15,689 bases of DNA, taken from the NCBI GenBank assembly GCA_030017355.1, contig JASEIR010000010.1, positions 14,948 to 30,636 of the forward strand, given 5' to 3'. Source of the DNA: Actinomycetota bacterium. Its GTDB lineage: Bacteria > Actinomycetota > Aquicultoria > Aquicultorales > Aquicultoraceae. The first letter of the stretch is position 1. The number at the start of each line of letters is the position of its first letter. A model generated the notes under the pieces. The model searched no databases. It was not told the DNA's origin and worked only from the letters and a program-made list of their open reading frames with translations. Below, one piece after another: positions 6,832 to 13,853 of this stretch. The position numbers and the translations under genes were made by a program.

Positions 6832-7431
6832 TCACTCCATAATCAATCGGATCAACTTCTCTGGCATTTTTCTTAAAACCATATTTCCTTTTTTAGTTCT
6901 TAATGCAGAGCTACCTTCGTAAAAATTGGAATTGTTCTGCCAAAAGACAAACGAAACCGATCTGCCTTCTCGCCATATGACTAAGACATAAGACTTGCCC
7001 CTAGAAAAATTATACTCTCTTGGAACGCTAGATCTTAGCTTATCAAATTCCCGTACAATCTTTACTAATCGATCCTTGTTTCGGATTGTTTTTACGTAGT
7101 GCCGAGCATGGCCTTTTTCATAAAGGAATAATCTTGCGTAAAGCAGCTCGTTTTTAAGCTTGGCATACGGTTTCTTGTAAGTTGAGGAGATGTTCGGATC
7201 ATACTTATCTACCATGCTATCTACATCCTCTATGATTCCCTGCGGTACTCCTTCATTCTTCCCCGTGCTTAGCTGCTGCTTTAACGGTATTTCTTTGGAT
7301 TTGCTTCCAGCCTCAATGAGCTTGTCACAATCATCTTTTTCTAAAACCGCTGCCGCCACATACACCAGACAAACAACCATCAACGTAACGAAAGCACCGA
7401 CGCCCGCCCTCTTAAAGTTTATCTTTTGCAT
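6832..7431 (-). CDS. Hypothetical membrane-anchored or secreted protein
   Basis: This 199-residue protein belongs to no family I recognise. The N-terminus is basic (MQKINFKRAG), followed by a hydrophobic stretch at about 10-29 (GVGAFVTLMVVCLVYVAAAV): an uncleaved signal anchor or a signal peptide. The rest is hydrophilic and Lys/Arg-rich, with helical stretches up to about 135 and an apparent beta-rich part (YVLVIWREGRSVSFVFWQ). A single cysteine (DDCDKL) lies just after the membrane segment. ATG 7431 has a strong ribosome site, AAGGAG, six bases upstream. It is transcribed divergently from arsR. No link to arsenic resistance is visible in the sequence. Confidence 0.65.
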   Translation of the reverse strand: MQKINFKRAGVGAFVTLMVVCLVYVAAAVLEKDDCDKLIEAGSKSKEIPLKQQLSTGKNEGVPQGIIEDVDSMVDKYDPNISSTYKKPYAKLKNELLYARLFLYEKGHARHYVKTIRNKDRLVKIVREFDKLRSSVPREYNFSRGKSYVLVIWREGRSVSFVFWQNNSNFYEGSSALRTKKGNMVLRKMPEKLIRLIME

Positions 7432-7679
7432 AAATTCTCCTTAAATTAACGCCTAAATTAACATCTAGAAATAAAATGCATCTGCAAGCCGCTAAATCCT
7501 GCCTGCCAAGCCTTATGGATTTAGACGATGTAAGAAAATTCTAGTTCCATCTACGCGTTCTCGCCGCCATTTCTAGCAAAAAACGACAGCGTGCGGCAGG
7601 TTTATTAGTGAGTTGCTTAATTTCAGGTGACGCTACCGCTAATTACTATCGCTAATTAATAACAGTTGATTAATTTTTA
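7432..7679. other. Intergenic region between divergent genes
   Basis: No gene is seen here. The stretch holds an 8-bp inverted repeat CTAAATCC/GGATTTAG (7492-7499 and 7517-7524, 17-base loop), a direct repeat TAAATTAAC (7442 and 7454) and a direct repeat CGCTAATTA (7637 and 7650). A convincing promoter for the minus-strand gene at 7431 was not found. Confidence 0.4.
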
Positions 7680-7708
7680 TTGACAGAAGGCAAAACCTAG
7701 ACTAATAT
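7680..7708 (+). promoter_or_regulatory. Sigma70-type promoter of the ars operon
   Basis: A perfect TTGACA (7680-7685), a 17-base spacer and TAATAT (7703-7708, 4 of 6 consensus) lie 43 bp upstream of the arsR ATG. The -10 box is overlapped by the ArsR-type operator at 7706-7727, the expected layout for repression of initiation. Confidence 0.72.
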
Positions 7709-7741
7709 ATCAACAATCATTGATATAACTAAGATTGATAT
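7706..7741 (+). promoter_or_regulatory. ArsR-type operator with a third half-site
   Basis: A perfect 8-bp inverted repeat TATATCAA-N6-TTGATATA (7706-7727) contains the ATCAA-N6-TTGAT pattern known for ArsR/SmtB repressors. A third half-site TTGATAT recurs at 7735-7741, 15 bases after the second arm and just before the ribosome site of arsR. The repressor encoded directly downstream is the expected ligand. Confidence 0.72.
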
Positions 7742-7750
7742 GAGGTAGCC

Positions 7751-8134
7751 ATGAAAAATCTTGATGTCGAAGAATGTTGCAAGGGCGACTCAGTAAAGCT
7801 CAAGCAGCTTAAAGAGCTATCAGAATATTTAAAGATTATCTCCGATGTAAACCGCTTACAAATACTGTGCCTCCTTAAAAAAGGAGAGAGATGCGTTTGC
7901 AATATTCATGAACCCCTTGGTTTGCCACAAAACCTTACCTCTCATCATTTAAAAGCTCTACGAGAGGCAGGCCTTGTCCTTACAAGACGAGAAGGCAAAT
8001 GGATTCATTATCGAGTAAACAGCGATAGAATCAACTATTTCACCAACCTATATAACCTAATAGTCTCAGGAGGAGAATATGAAGATCAAGGTATTGGGGC
8101 CGGGATGTGCCAACTGCAAGAGGCTGGAGGCTAA
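7751..8134 (+). CDS. arsR: ArsR-family arsenic-responsive repressor
   Basis: This 127-residue winged-helix repressor of the ArsR/SmtB family dissociates from DNA on binding As(III)/Sb(III). The thiol site is the CVC pair (C48, C50) in GERCVCNI, equivalent to the ELCVCDL motif of classical ArsR. The recognition helix follows in LPQNLTSHHLKALREAGLV, and the wing in RREGKWIHYRV. Extra cysteines at C9-C10 and C40 could be third ligands. ATG 7751 has GAGGT four bases upstream. It is the first gene of the ars operon, behind its own promoter and operator, so autoregulation is expected. Its last 18 codons run out of frame into the thioredoxin gene (56-bp overlap), giving a tail, EYEDQGIGAGMCQLQEAGG, that looks unconserved and probably dispensable. 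Confidence 0.9.
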   Translation: MKNLDVEECCKGDSVKLKQLKELSEYLKIISDVNRLQILCLLKKGERCVCNIHEPLGLPQNLTSHHLKALREAGLVLTRREGKWIHYRVNSDRINYFTNLYNLIVSGGEYEDQGIGAGMCQLQEAGG

Positions 8135-8312
8135 TGTATTTGAAGCTGCAGCGCAGCTAAACTTGAATGCCGACATCCAGAAGGTAGAAGACATCAAAGA
8201 AATTATGAGTTATGGGATTATGTCAACGCCAGCTCTGATTGTTAATGGAGAAATTAAAGTAATTGGCCGGGTACCAAACGTAAGCGAGATAAAAAATATA
8301 TTGAAGGGGTAA
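8079..8312 (+). CDS. Small thioredoxin-like redox-active disulfide protein
   Basis: This 77-residue protein has a minimal thioredoxin fold, resembling the archaeal/bacterial small thioredoxins annotated as redox-active disulfide protein 2. The active site is GPGCANCKRL (C10, C13) and the cis-proline motif is MSTPALIVNG (P51). It has no signal peptide, so it acts in the cytoplasm. ATG 8079 has an excellent ribosome site, AGGAGG, located inside the end of arsR; the 56-bp overlap suggests translational coupling. It is followed after two bases by the permease gene. Such small thioredoxins often sit beside this permease type; it may keep the permease or arsenical thiols reduced, or have served the arsenate reductase whose remnant lies downstream. 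The precise partner is inference. Confidence 0.85.
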   Translation: MKIKVLGPGCANCKRLEANVFEAAAQLNLNADIQKVEDIKEIMSYGIMSTPALIVNGEIKVIGRVPNVSEIKNILKG

Positions 8313-8314
8313 GC

Positions 8315-9268
8315 ATGTGGCAAAGGGCCGTAGATTGGTTTACATATAATTTGCTTGCTCTTAGCAAGACATCCTTATTGGGCGGAGCGATCAACTTTTT
8401 TATCTACGATATAGTAAAGATCTTGCTTATGCTTGCCATCATAATTTATGCTATAGCAATTATTCGCTCCTTTATTCCAGCAGAAAAAGTTAAAGCAATC
8501 CTATCTAGGAAAAACGAATATGTTGGCAACGTTTTAGCGGCACTTTTTGGCATCATAACACCGTTTTGCTCATGCTCAGCGGTGCCGCTTTTTATTGGCT
8601 TTGTTGAAGCCGGCATCCCACTTGGTGTAACATTTTCCTTCCTTGTTGCTTCGCCAATGATAAATGAGATCGCCCTTGGGCTTCTTTGGACACTTTTCGG
8701 TTGGAAAATTGCTCTAATCTATATAAGCTCGGGGCTCTTGATCGCAATTGTTGCCGGTATTATTATTGGGCGCTTAGAGCTTGAAAAATGGGTTGAGGAT
8801 TTTGTTTATCAAATTAAAGCAGGCAATACGGCTATGGGGACCATAAAACTTACTTGGAAGAATCGCGCTGATGATGCTAAGAACTATACGCTTGACCTTG
8901 TCAAAAAAATTGCCCCCTACATTGCACTTGGCGTTGGGATAGGAGCATTTATCCATGGTTATGCTCCTGAGGAGCTACTTTCTCATGTTGCAGCAAAAAC
9001 CAATCCGCTGGCAGTGCTGATTGCCGTTCTCATTGGCATCCCTCTTTATTCAAACGCTGCTGGCACTATCCCCATTGTAACCGCGCTAGTTGAAAAAGGC
9101 ATTCCCATGGGAACTGCCCTTGCCTTTATGATGTCGGTAACAGCGCTTAGCCTTCCTGAGATGATTATATTAAGAAGAGTATTAAAAAAGCCGCTGCTAG
9201 CAACATTCTTCATAACAGTTGGTTTTGCTATCACCTTTACCGGTTATTTGTTTAATTTAGTGATTTAA
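8315..9268 (+). CDS. arsP: ArsP/SO_0444-type permease (DUF318), probable arsenical efflux
   Basis: This 317-residue polytopic membrane protein of the DUF318 permease family has about eight hydrophobic segments. The signature FGIITPFCSCSAVPLF (C85, C87) lies in the first half. A second conserved half begins near IGIPLYSNAAGTIP, in line with the internal duplication of the family. Characterised ArsP members export trivalent organoarsenicals, with cysteines binding the arsenic; related SO_0444 proteins are proposed Cu/Zn exporters. The operon position after arsR supports an arsenic role. ATG 8315 has AAGGGG six bases upstream and begins two bases after the thioredoxin stop. The C-terminus GYLFNLVI looks complete, so the permease itself is intact despite the gene remnant that follows. 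Confidence 0.82.
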   Translation: MWQRAVDWFTYNLLALSKTSLLGGAINFFIYDIVKILLMLAIIIYAIAIIRSFIPAEKVKAILSRKNEYVGNVLAALFGIITPFCSCSAVPLFIGFVEAGIPLGVTFSFLVASPMINEIALGLLWTLFGWKIALIYISSGLLIAIVAGIIIGRLELEKWVEDFVYQIKAGNTAMGTIKLTWKNRADDAKNYTLDLVKKIAPYIALGVGIGAFIHGYAPEELLSHVAAKTNPLAVLIAVLIGIPLYSNAAGTIPIVTALVEKGIPMGTALAFMMSVTALSLPEMIILRRVLKKPLLATFFITVGFAITFTGYLFNLVI

Positions 9269-9366
9269 GAAGAAATAACGGGCGATTTCGCAGCGCAAGA
9301 GATGAGATAAAGAAAAAAGTGATTGAGCTTGTAGAGGTGGTTAAGAGTGATAAGAAGATTTCTTGA
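9268..9366 (+). pseudogene. Remnant 3' end of an ArsC-like (LMW-PTP-family) arsenate reductase gene
   Basis: Between the permease stop and the ACR3 start, one frame encodes FRSARDEIKKKVIELV and closes with TGA at 9364-9366. The FR-x-x-RDEI-x-x-x-V pattern is the characteristic C-terminal helix of low-molecular-weight-phosphatase-type ArsC proteins. No start codon with ribosome site, P-loop (CxxxxxR/S) or other ArsC part is present. The sequence turns un-ArsC-like before about 9283 and runs into the permease stop. The end overlaps the ACR3 GTG by 20 bp, as a genuine upstream operon gene would. I infer that arsC was present between the permease and ACR3 and lost its 5' part by deletion. The match is short, so chance similarity cannot be excluded. 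Confidence 0.5.
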
Positions 9367-10417
9367 AAAACTTCATAACTTTAGGCTTTTGCCAGCCTTT
9401 GTGGTTGTAAGCATGGTTATAGGGATTGCAATTGGCAAGATATACGGGATTTCTAACTTTGCTCTTACACCTCCAATTGACGCTATAAAATCTATAATTG
9501 CCGGCAGCTATGTGTTTAACATTCCAAATACCCTTGCGCTTGGCGTGGTAGTTGGCCTCTTTATGATGATGTATCCTGCCATGGCAAATATTAAATTTGA
9601 AGACTTAGGCAAAGCAACCCGCTCTCCAAAGCAGCTTCTTATTGTGATGTTTTTTAATTATGCAATAGCGCCTTTTTTCATGCTCTTGCTTGCAAAGCTT
9701 TTCTTAAGCGGAGAGCCTGACCTATATACAGGGCTTGTTTTGTACGGGCTTGCACCATGTATTGCAATGGTTATTGTATTTACCTATCTTGCGGCAGGCA
9801 ACGGCCCGCTTGCTATCATCCTTGTAGCCCTAAACTCCATTGTCCAGATGATACTTATACCTGTTTACGCAAAACTTCTCTTAGGAAGTATCAGTTTCGA
9901 CGTATGGGTAGTTGGGGAAAGCGTGCTTCTCTATTTAGGCGTGCCTTTAGCAGCAGGAATGCTTACAAGATTTTTTGGTGTAAAACGGTTTGGAGAAGAA
10001 TGGTTTAGCAAACTTAAATTTCACCTTGACACTATGTCAATAATTGGCCTTCTTTTTACTCTCATTGTAATGTTTGCTCTAAAAGGTGACCTAATTCTTG
10101 AGAAGCCATTTTTTGTAGTTCAAATGGCAGTTCCAATGACAATATTTTTCTGGGCAATGTTTGTTGTTGTATACCTGGTTGGCTGGAAGCTAGGTTTAAG
10201 CTATAGGGATGCAGTTGCTGTTGGTTTTAACTCAACGGGAAGGGACTTTGAGATAGCAATTGCTATTGCTATTACCGCATTTAACCCAACAGTTGCTTTA
10301 GCAACTGTTATCGGTCCGTTAATTGAGGTTCCTGTAATGCTTGCTCTCGTGTGGTTTGCAAAGAAAACCGAATTTAGGCTTTTTAAGGAAATCTCTGAAG
10401 GGGCTACTGTGGTATAA
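9347..10417 (+). CDS. acr3: ACR3-type arsenite efflux permease
   Basis: This 356-residue membrane carrier of the bile/arsenite/riboflavin transporter superfamily has about ten hydrophobic segments. The essential ACR3 cysteine is in GLAPCIAMVIVF (C138), followed by LVALNSIVQM; the essential glutamate is in FNSTGRDFEIAIAIAI (E302), followed by ATVIGPLIEVPVMLALV. Classical ACR3 has SNNFELAIAV where this protein has TGRDFEIAIA, so it belongs to a divergent subgroup; arsenite export remains the best call. The start is GTG 9347 with GAGG nine bases upstream, and it overlaps the arsC remnant by 20 bp. It is the last gene of the ars operon; no U-tract terminator follows, only the inverted repeat at 10436-10500. 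Confidence 0.85.
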   Translation: MIRRFLEKLHNFRLLPAFVVVSMVIGIAIGKIYGISNFALTPPIDAIKSIIAGSYVFNIPNTLALGVVVGLFMMMYPAMANIKFEDLGKATRSPKQLLIVMFFNYAIAPFFMLLLAKLFLSGEPDLYTGLVLYGLAPCIAMVIVFTYLAAGNGPLAIILVALNSIVQMILIPVYAKLLLGSISFDVWVVGESVLLYLGVPLAAGMLTRFFGVKRFGEEWFSKLKFHLDTMSIIGLLFTLIVMFALKGDLILEKPFFVVQMAVPMTIFFWAMFVVVYLVGWKLGLSYRDAVAVGFNSTGRDFEIAIAIAITAFNPTVALATVIGPLIEVPVMLALVWFAKKTEFRLFKEISEGATVV

Positions 10418-10435
10418 GTGGAGACCGATGGAATT

Positions 10436-10500
10436 CAGGGACGTTGCTATATTTAGTCTATTTTCTTGAAGAATTTATAGAATATATAGCAACGTCCCTG
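10436..10500. repeat. 17-bp perfect inverted repeat (REP/MITE-like) between acr3 and the RHS gene
   Basis: The arm CAGGGACGTTGCTATAT (10436-10452) is repeated inverted at 10484-10500, with a 31-base loop that contains a smaller hairpin TTCTT-G-AAGAA. There is no T-run after either arm, so it is not a standard terminator. The RHS frame passes through the right arm and stops inside the loop (TAG 10458-10460). The structure resembles dispersed palindromic elements mobilised by REP-associated transposases; that origin is inference. Confidence 0.75.
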
Positions 10501-13500
10501 TCTTCCCCCAAGCAGTAAACATATGCATTTAGGCTTTGTGGATTCTCCAATGCTCCAGGATGTAAATCCTTAGTTAAAAATCTTGCAATTTTTGGGTTGT
10601 AATACCTATTGATAAGATAATATAGCCCTGTGGTTTTATCATATCTATAGCCTGCATATCTATAAGGGTTTTCTACCTGTTCGTTTGCTGATAATATATT
10701 GCCCCATGGGTTATAGGTGTATCTATTAATGACCTGCCCAGAGCTATTGGTTAAGGATACCACATCTCCATGAGCGTTGTATTGGTAGTAGTAGATGTTC
10801 TCATTTTGTTTCATAGCAATAAGTTGTCCTTTATCATCATAGAAGTATCTAGCGGTTATTGTGCCACTTGAGCCTGATTCAGCAATTACATTGTAGCTAG
10901 TCCCATCATAATGGAAGAAGGTAGTTTTTTCTTGTTCTTCTGTCTTTATTCTTCTTCCTAAGTAATCATATTCATAAGATGTTATTGTGTGGTTATCGGA
11001 TTTTCTTATTACTTGTTTTAGTCTGTTATCGCTATCATAGATATAATTATAAGTGTCATCAGAGACCATATTGCCATTTGCATCATAGCTAAAGCCAGGG
11101 TTTGTTATCTGATTTGCGGCGTTATAAGTAAAGGATTTAATTGTTTGGGTGCCCTCAATAACTGATAGAAGATTGCCAACTTCGTCATAGCTATAGGTAG
11201 TGGTTGTATCTGTTGTCGGATTGTACCAAGTAGCAAGCCTGTTTAGTGCATCATAGGTGTAACGGGTGGTGTTTTCGCTTAAGATGTTACCGTTTGCATC
11301 GTAGGTATAAGTAAACTCCTGGTGCCCTGAGGTGGTCGTGTTCTCAACTGAGCTCACCCTGCCGGCTTCATCGTACGCGTAGCCCCGCTCTGTGCAGTCT
11401 GGGGTTGTAACTTTTGTTCTCTGGCGCTCATCGTCATAAGTGAAGGTGGTGTGAGTGCCTATCGGATCGGTTGGCAGAACAAGCTCGGTTAGGTCTCCTC
11501 GCAAGTTGTACTCATAGGTTTGGGTCTCTTCTGCTGCCGCTTTGAGGCCAACGACCCTGCCGGCTTCATCGTATGCTTTGTGGAGGGTAAAGCCGCCTGA
11601 AATATTTGCGTTTATGGTATCAGTTGAATCAGTTAGCCAGCCGATTGGGTTATATCCATAGGCAAAGATTCTGCCAAGGTTATCCGTTACGCTTTTTAAG
11701 GTGTGCGTTGGGTTGTACTCATAGGTATATGATGTTGACTCGTTTTTGTAGGTAACCCTTTTTAGAAGGTTGTCATTGGTGTATTCATAATATGTCTCAT
11801 TACCACTTGGATAAATAATCTTGGTTAGATTCCCAACGCCGTCATAGAAGAGCTGAACGACATTATTTAGCGCATCTTTTATGCCTTTTAGAAGATTGTT
11901 TGGCCAGTAATCATAAGTTGTGATATCCCCTCTAGCATCAATGATTGCCTTTAGGTTGTAATTTGCATCGTAGGAGTAAGTTGCGGTATTATCTAGTGCA
12001 TCAACCACCCCGATTAGATTGTCCATGTCATCGCGGATAAATTTTGTTAGGTTGTTGTTTGCATCCCTTAAAGTTTCCTTGTTGCCATTATCATCGTAGG
12101 TAAAATCTACTTGATGCCGCTCAGATGGGTAAATTAAAGATAGCGGATCTTTTATAGAAAGGATGTTGCCTTTGCTGTCATAGGTATATCTTACTGTGTG
12201 GCCATTAGCATCTGTTGAGGAGATCATCCTACCAGTCAAATCATAGTCAAATGAGGTTGATTTTCCTAGCGGATCCAAGAGCCTAATAAGATTTCCGGCT
12301 GAGTTATATTCATAGGTTATAGTAGCATCAGCGCTATTTAAGTAATGAAGAAGGCCGTCGCCATAATATTGGAACTGTATAGTCTTTACCGGATCCATTA
12401 TAGACATTAAGAGCTTGCCGGTTTGATCATAAGAATAAGTTGTTCTCTCGCCATCGGCATCTTCGCTCCATAGAAGGTTGTTATTTATGGGGTCATAACT
12501 TGCCTTTGTTATGTGACCTTCGGCATCTATTGTGCAAGTTGTGTTACCATTTACATCGTAAGAAAACGCAGTTGTATGAGAGTTTTCATCCGCAATATAA
12601 TCAAGCAAGCCAAGGGCATTATAGTTAAATAGCCTTACACCACCAACCTCATTTACTTGTTTTGTAAGCCGATAGAGCTCGTCATAGTAGTGGGTTGAGC
12701 CCGAGCCTCTGTTGTCAGTAAGATTCGTCTTTTTGTTTTGGAGATCATAACCAAAGAGTGTTTGGCTTAAGAATGCATCATATTGATAGTCAACTTTGCC
12801 GTCGAGATAATGGTTGGTTAAAAATGGATTCATTGCTGGTTTTGGCCGACTTATCGTTAAAAGCCTATGCTCTGAATCATATGTATAGGTTGTAACTTTT
12901 CCATTTAAGTCCTTGAAGGTAGAAAGATTGCCATCTGCATCGTAGGTATACTCAACAAACCTGCCAGCGCTATCCTCGACTTTAGTTATGTGATCGCCTA
13001 TATGTGTTAACGTGATGCTTCTGCCCCCAGGAGCCGCCACATAGGTTAAGCGGTGGTCTATATAAGATAGCGTGGTTGTATTACCAAAGCGGTCAACTAG
13101 ACTTGTAAGCTCACCATAAGCATTAAAATTCATTCTAGATTGATCTTTGTAAATATAGGAGTATGAGCCATCGGCGTTTTTAACAAGCTTCTCAAAAACA
13201 CCTTGGGGGGATCTGTATGTGCCATCACCATTTGGACTAAATGTTTGCCGGCGCCCATCAGCTAAAAGAACGGTTACTGAGTCATCTTGACTAAACCCTA
13301 AAGCCAGGTCGTAAGAATGAGTCCACCCGTAACCAAGAGAGCCGGTATTAGTATTGTCTTGCGAGTTATAACTGCGCTCGAAACTGATAGCAAACCCTTT
13401 GCCTGGCATTGAGAGGTCTTTAAAAGTTGCTGTGTAGTTTCCAGTCGCGGAATTAACCGGCTCACCAAAGAAGCTGCCAAAGGGGTATTCACCAAAGGAG

Positions 13501-13814
13501 AAACTAGCCAAATTATCTAGCGGGAAAGATCCCCCGCCGATGTTTATATCCTTACTATAGGTTCCTATCGCACCTTCGTTATCTGTAACGGTTAGGGTTA
13601 CATGATATGTTCCCTTGGCTGAGTATGAGTGGACTGGGCTAACACCGCTACCCGTTGTCGTATCACCAAAATCCCATTGATAAGATACAATCTCCCCGTC
13701 TGTATCATGGGATGCTGATGCATCAAAGCTAACATTTGTCAGCGGTTCCGGGTTTGTTGGGCTATAGGTAAACAGAGCAACTGGTTTATATGTCTTTAAC
13801 AGATCCCCCGTCAC
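10458..13814 (-). CDS. PKD domain + RHS/YD-repeat protein, C-terminally truncated
   Basis: These 1118 residues are the downstream part of a giant surface/secreted protein. The first ~95 form a PKD domain (FDASASHDTDG, then YQWDFGD and TLTVTD). An RHS entry domain follows (GEPVNSATGNY at about 117, then FERSYNS), with some 30 YD-type repeats (GNLLSV, YTYDALNRL style) up to about 1050. The RHS core YRYAGYRYDKTTGLYYLINR and ARFLTKD sits at 1051-1083. Normal cores continue with a NNPxxxxDPxG motif and a variable, often toxic, tip. Here homology ends at NAYVYC (1101), and the last ~14 residues are encoded by the inverted repeat and its loop. The GTG at 13814 lacks any ribosome site, and the frame opens only ~55 bp upstream; this is best seen as the continuation of the propeller gene after a -1 frameshift. 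The broken end means no toxin domain is encoded. Confidence 0.82.
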   Translation of the reverse strand: MTGDLLKTYKPVALFTYSPTNPEPLTNVSFDASASHDTDGEIVSYQWDFGDTTTGSGVSPVHSYSAKGTYHVTLTVTDNEGAIGTYSKDINIGGGSFPLDNLASFSFGEYPFGSFFGEPVNSATGNYTATFKDLSMPGKGFAISFERSYNSQDNTNTGSLGYGWTHSYDLALGFSQDDSVTVLLADGRRQTFSPNGDGTYRSPQGVFEKLVKNADGSYSYIYKDQSRMNFNAYGELTSLVDRFGNTTTLSYIDHRLTYVAAPGGRSITLTHIGDHITKVEDSAGRFVEYTYDADGNLSTFKDLNGKVTTYTYDSEHRLLTISRPKPAMNPFLTNHYLDGKVDYQYDAFLSQTLFGYDLQNKKTNLTDNRGSGSTHYYDELYRLTKQVNEVGGVRLFNYNALGLLDYIADENSHTTAFSYDVNGNTTCTIDAEGHITKASYDPINNNLLWSEDADGERTTYSYDQTGKLLMSIMDPVKTIQFQYYGDGLLHYLNSADATITYEYNSAGNLIRLLDPLGKSTSFDYDLTGRMISSTDANGHTVRYTYDSKGNILSIKDPLSLIYPSERHQVDFTYDDNGNKETLRDANNNLTKFIRDDMDNLIGVVDALDNTATYSYDANYNLKAIIDARGDITTYDYWPNNLLKGIKDALNNVVQLFYDGVGNLTKIIYPSGNETYYEYTNDNLLKRVTYKNESTSYTYEYNPTHTLKSVTDNLGRIFAYGYNPIGWLTDSTDTINANISGGFTLHKAYDEAGRVVGLKAAAEETQTYEYNLRGDLTELVLPTDPIGTHTTFTYDDERQRTKVTTPDCTERGYAYDEAGRVSSVENTTTSGHQEFTYTYDANGNILSENTTRYTYDALNRLATWYNPTTDTTTTYSYDEVGNLLSVIEGTQTIKSFTYNAANQITNPGFSYDANGNMVSDDTYNYIYDSDNRLKQVIRKSDNHTITSYEYDYLGRRIKTEEQEKTTFFHYDGTSYNVIAESGSSGTITARYFYDDKGQLIAMKQNENIYYYQYNAHGDVVSLTNSSGQVINRYTYNPWGNILSANEQVENPYRYAGYRYDKTTGLYYLINRYYNPKIARFLTKDLHPGALENPQSLNAYVYCLGEDRDVAIYSINSSRK

Positions 13815-13845
13815 TTTATATATGAATACGCTGCCAGCATATCCA

Positions 13846-13853
13846 GTTATTTT
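13846..13853 (-). other. Apparent -1 frameshift joining the propeller and PKD-RHS frames
   Basis: The propeller frame ends at TCA-AAA-TAA. Slipping back one base after AAA, or adding one A to the AAAA run, reads ATA-ACT-GGA and continues without a stop into the PKD-RHS frame. The RHS frame has no ribosome site of its own. A sequencing error, a mutation or programmed slippage would all give this picture. Confidence 0.6.

Noticed and set aside
10436..10500. Terminator for the ars operon
   Set aside because: The 17-bp stem has a long 31-base loop and no T-run after it on either strand, so it does not look like a rho-independent terminator; it is better described as a dispersed-repeat-like inverted repeat.
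13812..13814. GTG at 13814 as a genuine start of an independent RHS gene
   Set aside because: No ribosome site precedes it, the frame is open further upstream to the frameshift point, and the domain order propeller-PKD-RHS fits a single gene.
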